Assembly (NCBI GenBank): GCA_032690845.1
Contig: CM064424.1
Location: forward strand, 44,653,511 to 44,717,510
Direction: 5' to 3'
Length of the DNA stretch: 64,000 nt
Source: Eleusine coracana subsp. coracana
Lineage: Eukaryota; Streptophyta; Magnoliopsida; Poales; Poaceae
Shown here: in pieces, positions 56,860 through 64,000 of the stretch
How positions within the stretch are numbered: the stretch's first letter is position 1
Layout of the letters: every line of letters begins with the position of its first letter
Translations under genes and position numbers: made by a program
The notes under the pieces: generated by a model
What the model was told of the DNA's origin: nothing
The model's database searches: none
What the model saw: only the letters and a program-made list of their open reading frames with translations

Positions 56860-57472
56860 TGTAAGCTTCATGACCATTGATGATTGGATCCCTATGGTAT
56901 GGATGTTTTAGTGATAGATGACAACTATGAAATTGTGGGCTAACATCTACACGAGTGTTGTCTTTGTAGGAATCATCTATTAACTCTATTGCAAATCATA
57001 TGGATGATAGTGTCCTTGGCGATTGATGACAATGACCGCAAGCATGGAGGCTTGTGAACTTGATGGAGCCCAAGGGTTGATGGAGATGGATCAAAGCGAA
57101 GAACAAGCTATGATGCAAGTGTTTGGAACACTTGAGTAGTTGTTAGGGCTTTGAGTCCACAGGAAAAACCGGACTATCAAGGGGGTCTAGATCATTCTCT
57201 TAGGTCATGTCTAGTCGGTGATGTGCAAGGTTGCTCGGTGAAATCACTGGCACTAGGTGACAGTGGAGAAGCCAAGGAGCTATTCGGAGAAGCTGGGAAA
57301 CCAAGTCAAGTGAGGATGACAAGTTTCAGCTTCTAGACATAGAGACCGGACAAAGGGGTCAGTGGGGACTGGACTGTACGGTCACTATGGGAGTTTTCTA
57401 GGACTTAGCGTGAGGACCAAGGACTCTGTCTGTAGGAGACTCCATATAGACTAGACAGTCGGGTCTGCTGAC
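56860..57472 (+). repeat. 3' LTR of the outer Sirevirus, truncated
   Basis: Starts TGTAAGCTTCATGACC right after the PPT and follows the 5' LTR for about 613 bp (to 'gtctgctgac'). It then switches to the gypsy LTR at 57473. The missing about 1 kb includes the palindrome cluster, TATA box and LTR end. Confidence 0.88.
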
Positions 57473-58385
57473 GGTGTAAGAGTTGATCCGTCAAGGTAGG
57501 CCATCTCGACGGTGATGAATCTTACTCTATGTATCTCAAGGATGATTGAATATGTTGTTGATGGTTTTGGTGATTTGTCTATCTTGATTCTATAATCATG
57601 CATGTGCTTATTCTTATTGCTTAGTTCTAGGCTAAGTAAGTTGATATTATCTTAGTCATGGTGATTAGGATAGTACTCAGACATTGTGTTGATTATGGTT
57701 GCTTGATGATGCCGGTATTGTGGTTTAGCGGTGACAGCACTAAACCTACGCAACACTATTGGATAGTTGAGTAGGGTAAGATACTCGTGTGATTAAGGGT
57801 TTCCTCTCGGCAGCGATAAATCGGGAGCCGCTCGGAAAGCAAGGTGGTCTTATTCATTATAGGTTTTCATTGATCCATGTAATTATCTATTATGATGTTG
57901 TTTAATTAGACTATCTGGTTATGATCTCACTAGTAGATATCTGGCTACTCACCGAATAGTTTTAGCTTTGGTTTTAGCTTTGACTTTGACTTGCACTCTT
58001 TTTCAACTTCGCTGATGAACCGACCGTCTCAACACCTGCGCCGATCGACTCAACAACTTAGATCTGCAACAGCACCAATCGGCTCAACACCTATGCCAAT
58101 CGGCTCAGCAACTTAGATCCGTAATAGTGCCGATCGGCTCAACCCTGCGTTGATCGGTGCAACAACAGAATTGTTGTCTGGCGCACCTTTGCGCTGGCCA
58201 GTCTCCCCTTCATACAACCTGAACTTGACAGTAGTGTTGATTAGATCTTTTACTATTAACTTTGTTTAATTATCCCTAAGGTCTGAGTGGTTCGATAATA
58301 CCTTGGAATACTTTAAGGGAAAAGGTGCTACAACTATACACCGTCCTCTTGCGGTATATAAGTGGGTGTGTAGTAACGACCAACA
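57473..58385 (+). repeat. 5' LTR of the short gypsy element (truncated)
   Basis: Matches the 3' LTR from about 57922 ('atctggttatgatctcac') to 58385 (CCAACA). The first 450 bp (57473-57921) have no counterpart in the 3' LTR, which appears internally deleted there. It includes CGCCGATCG-type palindromic words. Confidence 0.7.
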
Positions 58386-59055
58386 AGCATATTTTTCTAG
58401 CGCTGTCACCAAATGGGCCCCGCTTTGTGTGCCAATGCTACAGGAACATTGGGAAGAGTGGATATTAGGTGAAAGAAATAAACACGAGGCATCAGGATCA
58501 GAGCCAGAACAGAAGACGAGGTGCAAGGAACTTGCACCGCTCGGCGCACTCCTGCGCCGATCGCCGCTAGTACCCATGTTGTGCCCAAATTGGCGACATA
58601 TTCGGCAGGCACTGATTCTTAGGAACAGGTATGATTTTTATGCAGGTTTCCAGTGTAGAGGAGACATGGAATTGAACAAAAGCTAAAAACGAGACGGCAT
58701 GCTAATCGGCGCTGGCCAGAGCCGATCGGCGCAGTCAATCAAGACAACAGGATTCCGTGTTGTTCCCCTATCAGCCGACATGGTGTACTAGGTAAAGACG
58801 AAAAGGATGTGAAAGGGAGGAGAATCAGGAACCAGAGCGGTCAGAGAATTCAAAATTTGAAATGTGCCAATCGGCGTAGTGACCACGCCGATCGGCGCAA
58901 CCCCAAATTTTGGAAATTTTGGGCGGATCCTTCTCCTGGAAGTTTCCCACACTATAAAAGGGAGGCCAGGCGCCCCCAGTTCGGCACACCATCCCGATAA
59001 TCTCTCCACCTTCCCCACTACCCACAATCTCGCACATGTTCCGTATTCCTCGTAG

Positions 59056-59532
59056 ATGGATCGTCTCCGCTCCTCCATCGGCAAGTTGGGCAAGAGGCTG
59101 CGCCGGAGAAGCAGTTTCGGCGGCAGCGGTGAATCGAGCGGTGACTCCTCGGCTAGGGGGTGCTCCGGCGCTCGTGACGACATGTCGATGGGTGGTGCAT
59201 CCACCGGCTCGGCAGCAGCAACATATGAGATCCGCGCCCGCCACTCCGTCTCCGGTGCGCCCCTTTTGACGGGGCGTGCTACGAGGAGCCAAACGGTGGG
59301 AAGCCATGGGGTTCCCAGATCACCGCCATCGCCGACATTCATGCCGCGCACGGTGGAGGGGGGCTTTACCCTCTTGAGCGTGGAAGAACGGCAGCACTAC
59401 CTCGCGGTGAGGGGAAGGTTTGTCCCCAACTTTGATATGAATCATTCTAACCATGTGCAATCTGATAATGGGAGTTCCTTTTTCTTCCAAGATCAAATTT
59501 TTTATGCACATGTCCACATATCCAAAGTGTGA
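59056..59532 (+). CDS. Unknown ORF inside the short gypsy element
   Basis: 158 codons from ATG 59056 ('MDRLRSSIGKLGKRLRRRSS') to TGA 59532. The N-terminus is basic and Ser/Gly-rich. A middle segment 'VEERQHYLAVRGRFVPNFDM' follows. I recognise no catalytic or zinc motif. It occupies the place of gag in a pol-less element and could be a gag N-terminus. It is GC-rich relative to its surroundings. Expression would depend on the LTR TATA (CCCTATATATAC at about 60595 in the 3' copy). Confidence 0.4.
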   Translation: MDRLRSSIGKLGKRLRRRSSFGGSGESSGDSSARGCSGARDDMSMGGASTGSAAATYEIRARHSVSGAPLLTGRATRSQTVGSHGVPRSPPSPTFMPRTVEGGFTLLSVEERQHYLAVRGRFVPNFDMNHSNHVQSDNGSSFFFQDQIFYAHVHISKV

Positions 59533-60019
59533 GTCCTTTCTTAAATTTTCTTTGGCCATCTTGTTAAGTTTTTGTAATTCCAATAAAGAATAATCTCCTA
59601 GCTTTACAATATATTGTTGATTTATGTTTGCAATCCTTGAATTATCTCACCTAGCTACTCATATAAGCCTTACACTTAATTATTTGATCATTATGATGTA
59701 GTATATAGGTTGAGTGATTTGAAAGATGAGTTATTGCCTTGGATTAGTTGGAAGATAGATTTTTTATGTTCAAAACAATCTTTTAAGTGATTTACATGTG
59801 TGGAAAAGTTATAATTTGTGAGTTGGACATGATCTTTTGCTTTAGGGAGAAACTTTGAGCTTTATGCCCATATTTGAATTATTTTTCTGAATACCAATGT
59901 GAAATACACTAAAATAGAACAATGCTCAACATTTGCTGATTTAAGATATCTTTCATGATAAGAAGAGTATGTTCTTTGATTTTTCTCTCTTTTACTTTAC
60001 TCGGGGCGAGCAAAGGTTT

Positions 60020-60033
60020 AAGTGTGGGGGAAC
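60020..60033 (+). promoter_or_regulatory. Polypurine tract of the short gypsy element
   Basis: AAGTGTGGGGGAAC abuts the LTR start TGTTGGCAC. It sets the 3' LTR boundary and plus orientation. Confidence 0.8.
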
Positions 60034-61179
60034 TGTTGGCACTTCCCAAGTGTCCCTTTTATATGTGAATATCACCCCAAATAGAGTATAATTGATACTA
60101 ATTTAGGCCATTTACCTATGATATTACCTATATATTTGTATATGCATTGTTTTGGAGCTTTATTATAGAAACAGGTAAAATTGGCTATTAAAGTGATGCT
60201 GGACAAGACAGGAGTCCAGAACCGATGAAAAAGCACTGAAGAAGCCCAGTGCGCCGATCGGCGCCAGCCCATGAGCCGATCGGCACAAGGGTATTTTGGC
60301 CCACAGAAGTGACCGAGACCTATTCTGATGGAAGTTTATCTGATGTTTATGGAAGTCTATCTACACAAGATACTTAAAGATATTTGCTTAGAAGATTTAT
60401 AGAACTTCAAGATCTCGATGTGCGGTACAAGACTTTATCTCGAAGGAAAAGGCCCATATGGCAGTTGTGGAAGACAGAGAAACCAACTCGGAGCAGAAAC
60501 CAGAAAGAACAAGGCTTGCGCCGATCGGCGCAATCCTGCGTCGATCGGTGCAACCGACTTATTTGCTAGAAACCGAGTCCTTCATGAGTAGAACCCCTAT
60601 ATATACTTGTAACCCCTAGCCGCGATCAGAACCCCGAGGAGGAGGCAACAGAGGGACAACAGATTCGTGAGTTAGAGCCACCGGGGCTTACCCTATTAGA
60701 ATTGATATCTGGTTACGATCTCACTAGTAGATATCTGGCTACTCACCGAATAGTTTTAGTTTTGGTTTTAGCTTTGGCTTTGACTTGCACTCTAGTTCAA
60801 CTTCGCTGATGAACCGATCGGTTCAACACCTGCGCCAATCGGCTCAACAACTTAGATCCACAACAGCATCGATCAGCTCAACACCTGCGTCGATCAACTC
60901 AACAACTTAGATCCACAACAGTGCCGATCGGCTCAACCCTGCGCCGATTGGTGCAACAACAGAATTGCTGTCTAGCGCACCTTTGCACTGGCCAGTCTCC
61001 CCTTCATATAACCTGAACTTGATGGTAGCCTTGATTAGATATTTTACTATTAACTTTATTTAATTATCCCTAAGGTCTTAGTGGTTCGATAATACCTTGG
61101 AATACACTAAGGAAAAAAATGCTATAACTGTACACCGTTCTCTTGCGGTATATAAGTGGGTGCGTAGTAACAACCAACA
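60034..61179 (+). repeat. 3' LTR of the short gypsy element
   Basis: 1146 bp, TGTTGG...CCAACA. It contains perfect palindromes GCGCCGATCGGCGC (60251-60264) and TTGCGCCGATCGGCGCAA (60516-60533) upstream of a TATA box CTATATATAC (about 60597-60606), and many degenerate copies at 60810-60960. Confidence 0.82.
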
Positions 61180-61430
61180 CCAAACAACTATCAAAATCAG
61201 CACCATGCACAGAGAAGTTATCCATAAATATCTTCATAATATCTTCTATGAATTCAGTAAATATTGCATTCATACATCTTTGAAATGTGGCGGGCGTGTT
61301 GCAAAGACCAAATGGCATTCTTCTATATACATATGTTCCAAAAGGGCAAGTAAAAGTAGTTTTCTGCTGATCTTCTGGTCTTACCGGTATTTGAAAGAAA
61401 CCACTATATCCTTCAAATAACAAAAGCGAC
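61180..61430 (-). pseudogene. Stray gypsy RT fragment (Athila/Tat type)
   Basis: The minus-strand frame reads 'GYSGFFQIPVRPEDQQKTTF', 'TYVYRRMPFGLCNTPATFQR' and 'IMKIFMDNFSVHGADF', the central RT palm of Athila/Tat gypsy elements. The active-site MDD appears as MDN. It begins immediately at the edge of the 3' LTR (61179) and stops being recognisable at about 61430, without any of its own LTRs, so it is an isolated fragment of another element. Confidence 0.82.
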
Positions 61431-63472
61431 AGCCATAACTGAAATTATAGGTGTTGCAAAATTGAATTGTGACTCGATGGCAACATTCAGAAGTCTTAGC
61501 AATCTTAGTTACACGTGTCAAACATAAATACTGACTATTGGATGACAACCAGGAAATCAAAGATTCAGACATGCTAGCATGGCGCAGAAGCACCTTCAAG
61601 AATGGCGCAGAAGCAAAGATAGAATAGGAGGTGAAAAGAATTGAATTTGAATCATCGGTGCATCCTTTTGATATGCCAAAATCTTTCACATGAATATTAT
61701 TGCTGCGGATACAGCGAAATAGCAAACGAGAGCATTTGCCAACTCCTTTTGTTAGCCTGAAATAAAAAGGGGCACAAAGCAATATTGTGAGGGAGTCCCA
61801 TTGAGAAGTCTTACAAAAGATAACTATTAACTTGTACAGCTAGCTCATTTTTTTGGAATATAATACCAGGGAAGCTTCATACATACGGTTATCTGAAATT
61901 TATATGACGGATGAAATTCTGAATGCAGCTATGTTTAACTGTAACATATGTCAAAAGGATAAAGCAACCGAATTCATGCAAGGTGTTAAGTACTATTAAT
62001 AAAAACAATCATGCAGGACCGTAAGTAAAACTTGAAACCTGTAGATTGAAATTAAACTATAGGACTGTAGGAACTGACCTAGTCTTCCATTTGCATGACT
62101 TGAACGTCGGATGGCGGAACTGATCGCAGGCGAGCTACAACTCCGCCGTCGTGGCTCAAGACTGCTTGATGCGTCTGATGCTGTGCTGACGTGCAGAGCT
62201 CTAGGTGCGTTAAGAGAGAGGACGGAAACTATGAGAAGGATGATCGCACGTGCGACGTAGAAGCCTCGACTTGTAGTCTGGGTGATGGTTGGGCGTGCAA
62301 GTTCATCGTCCTCGCACTCAGCGCAAATGACGAGGAGCACATCCGACGTCGCTAGATGCTCCGCTATGACAATGGCGGCAACAACAGTGGTGTGCAGGCA
62401 TGGTGGACCTATTGTGCTGGTTCCTGATTTCCTGAACCTGTGTCTCAAATCATTAGTCATTAGTTCCACACTTCAATCCAATCCAATCCAATCGCATCTC
62501 ACCATCATGCACCTCCAATCCAAGCGCTTCTGTTTCCTGGTCCTGCACTCCTTCCATAGGCTTCATGAGCTTGACCTTCGCAACAACCGCCTCCTTGGTG
62601 TCTCCGTCGACGTCGTGGTCCAGATTTATCTGGTTGCGTGCAATATCGGAAGTTTGGAACACGGACATGAGGCAAAGGAAATCACGAAGGAGGAACGGAG
62701 GAAACTGCAGCAAGAATCGAGCGATGCAAAATTGGAAGAAAACATGTGTGATATATTGACATGTCTTGCTAACTAAACCGGATTGCTGGATGAACTCGAA
62801 ATGGAAACAAACTTACGTAGAGTACGGCCACCGGAAGGACACTGCAGACACAAAACTTTTGTGTAGACGACTGTACCTAATTTATTAAGATTGTAGAGAA
62901 ACAAAATTTATTTTAATATATAAACATGAATTTTAAATAAGAAAATAAAATGTTTGGTGTTGTCATTATTCTCACACCAAAAGAACACATAGTCAATATT
63001 ACATCATAATTATTTTATCAACTGTGATTACCAAATGTAACACTATAAAAATTCTAGAGCTTAACCTTAGACAATCTAAAACATTACCACACTACACTTA
63101 AACAAAGTCTGTATTTTAGGACAAGTACTATATGGCAGCAAGATAAAAGAACACCATCAAAGTCTTAGTATAACTCCGAGGTGATTCAACTGCATAACAA
63201 GACCCAAACAATCAGCAATTATTATGAGCGGAAATATTCTGTGCAAAAGGGCAAATCCCAGCAATGGTGAAGAAAACTTTCTCAGTCCATCTGATCGCCA
63301 TCCAGCGGATAGACTTTCTCCCACCATTCAGCAGACACAATTTTTCATTGAACCCCGTACAAAGATTTACATATTCTGAAATGAATTCTGTCTTCTCTAA
63401 CTGCAATCTCCCGCTACCACATACATCAATCTGAGGGCTTGACCAAGTTATAGGGCTCAACGGAGGTGACCA
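61431..63472. other. Unassigned region with weak ORFs
   Basis: AT-rich except 62060-62700. A plus-strand 164-codon frame (62282-62776) ends with a charged helix-like stretch ('AKEITKEERRKLQQESSDAK'), and an overlapping minus-strand frame (62469-61996) has a hydrophobic segment. Neither matches a family I know. A minus-strand 82-codon frame (63460-63212) is also unassigned. TTCAATCCAATCCAATCCAA is a short tandem repeat at about 62471-62490. Confidence 0.3.
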
Positions 63473-64000
63473 ATGACCAGTGGGGAGGACTTTGATCCCT
63501 TGCTCCAGAATTTCAAATGCCAGCCATCAACACCAGGCATCTCCACTCCCGTGGCAACACCATCTGTGGCAACGACACCATCACCCATGGCAATGCCGCT
63601 CATTCTCAGAGGTCATTCATCATACGCACCGTCTATACCTATGCCTATGTCGCCAATACACCCGGTTAATAATCTGAGTTTGCATTCAGTGGTGACGACG
63701 GCATCCATGCCTACAACAACACCACTCACGCCCATGTTGCCGCCCTCGCCCACAATATTGACACCCGACCCGTCAATTGGATCAACATCGGCAGGTAAGT
63801 GAATTGGATTATTGAAATATGTTATTTTTTCTTATGATTTGATTGTTCACGTCCATGCTATACAGAACGAATTTTAGTTGCACTTTTGTCTCATGCAGCC
63901 CCCATGACATCGTTAGAAGGTGGTAGCACGATTGTGCCTTCACCAAGTGCAGCTCCATTCGCTGGGTACCCTTCAGTCATGAAAAATTCTATTCACTTCA
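63473..64000 (+). CDS. Hypothetical Pro/Thr/Ser-rich protein, first two exons (runs off the window)
   Basis: Exon 1, 63473-63794, starts 'MTSGEDFDPLLQNFKCQPST' and is followed by donor GTAAGT. A 104-bp intron ends TCATGCAG at 63898. Exon 2 (63899-64000 and beyond) continues in frame ('APMTSLEGGSTIVPSPSAAP') without a stop to the window edge. Phase is 1 at the junction and the joined codon is Ala. The protein is low-complexity and rich in Pro, Thr, Ser and Met, with repeated TP/SP/MP words, so it is probably disordered. No domain is visible. It could be a host gene or the accessory ORF of a DNA transposon. The upstream start is not supported by any promoter motif. Confidence 0.5.

Larger units (their letters stand above)
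39649..57472 (+). mobile_element. Sirevirus-like copia element lacking pol, interrupted by a second Sirevirus
   Basis: A plus-strand LTR element: 5' LTR 39649-41308, Met-tRNA PBS 41311-41323, gag 41362-43276, non-coding spacer to 44590, (nested element 44591-54579), env-like ORF 54622-55653, tail with several purine tracts, PPT 56846-56859, 3' LTR from 56860 truncated at about 57472. Gag with a UBN2-type region and zinc knuckles, the env-like ORF, multiple AGGGGGAG tracts and palindromic LTR motifs point to the Sirevirus branch of Ty1/copia. No protease, integrase, RT or RNase H is seen on the plus strand. It is therefore a non-autonomous or internally deleted member. Confidence 0.82.
57473..61179 (+). 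mobile_element. Short gypsy-type LTR element (Athila/Tat-like layout), non-autonomous
   Basis: Two related LTRs (57473-58385, truncated at its 5' side, and 60034-61179) enclose only 1.65 kb. The 3' LTR is TGTTGGCAC...CCAACA and is preceded by the purine tract AAGTGTGGGGGAAC, a PPT-LTR junction style seen in Athila/Tat gypsy elements. After the 5' LTR end (CCAACA, 58385) the sequence 'tttctagcgctgtcacca' looks like a mutated GGCGCCGTTGCC-type PBS. Internally there is only one N-terminal-like ORF and no pol. The left target duplication is lost through the junction with the outer Sirevirus. Confidence 0.72.

Noticed and set aside
62282..62776. Leucine-rich-repeat protein because of 'LHELDLRNNRLLG'
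   Set aside because: Only one repeat-like phrase, no array and no supporting exon structure. Kept as an unassigned ORF.

Overview
The window looks like nuclear DNA of a grass (Poaceae). Its transposon families are typical of grass genomes, it is AT-rich between insertions, and it holds a multi-exon plant B3 transcription-factor gene whose exon layout resembles rice REM-type B3 genes. I cannot name the species. There is no sign of bacterial, viral or organellar content. Most of the sequence is a nested, partly decayed set of transposable elements around one apparently intact host gene.

Left third (1-18.5 kb): a plus-strand LINE is split by a 12.2-kb minus-strand Ty3/gypsy chromovirus (2384-14594). 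Both LTRs, PBS and PPT are present, and there is a 5-bp target duplication with one mismatch. The chromovirus sits inside LINE ORF1, and the LINE reading frame continues across the insertion. The LINE has lost its endonuclease and the front of its RT.

Middle (18.5-36 kb): CACTA-type debris precedes the B3 gene (23526-29473, minus strand). I resolve the gene into eight exons with GT-AG junctions and continuous phase, encoding 534 residues with four B3 domains and a basic nuclear-localisation stretch. A 704-bp hAT-like element with an 8-bp target duplication lies in its large intron. Two members of one short CACTA family flank the gene in opposite orientations, one of them about 380 bp upstream of the start codon. 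Farther upstream are a Stowaway MITE, two decayed same-strand B3 exon relics (a local duplicated cluster), and a CACTA terminus built of perfect hairpins.

Right part (36-61.4 kb): a minus-strand copia fragment keeps its 3' LTR and carries a SINE with a 13-bp target duplication in its 3' UTR. It is cut at 39649 by a plus-strand Sirevirus-like copia element with gag and an env-like ORF but no pol. That element is interrupted by a second, minus-strand Sirevirus (44591-54579) with recognisable but broken gag, PR, INT, RT and RNase H. The outer 3' LTR is truncated at about 57472 and runs into a short plus-strand gypsy element (to 61179), followed by a stray gypsy RT fragment.

Right edge (61.4-64 kb): mostly unassigned, ending in the first two exons of an unrecognised Pro/Thr/Ser-rich gene that runs off the window. 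The B3 gene is the main functional unit. Everything else records serial insertion, LTR-LTR exchange and deletion.
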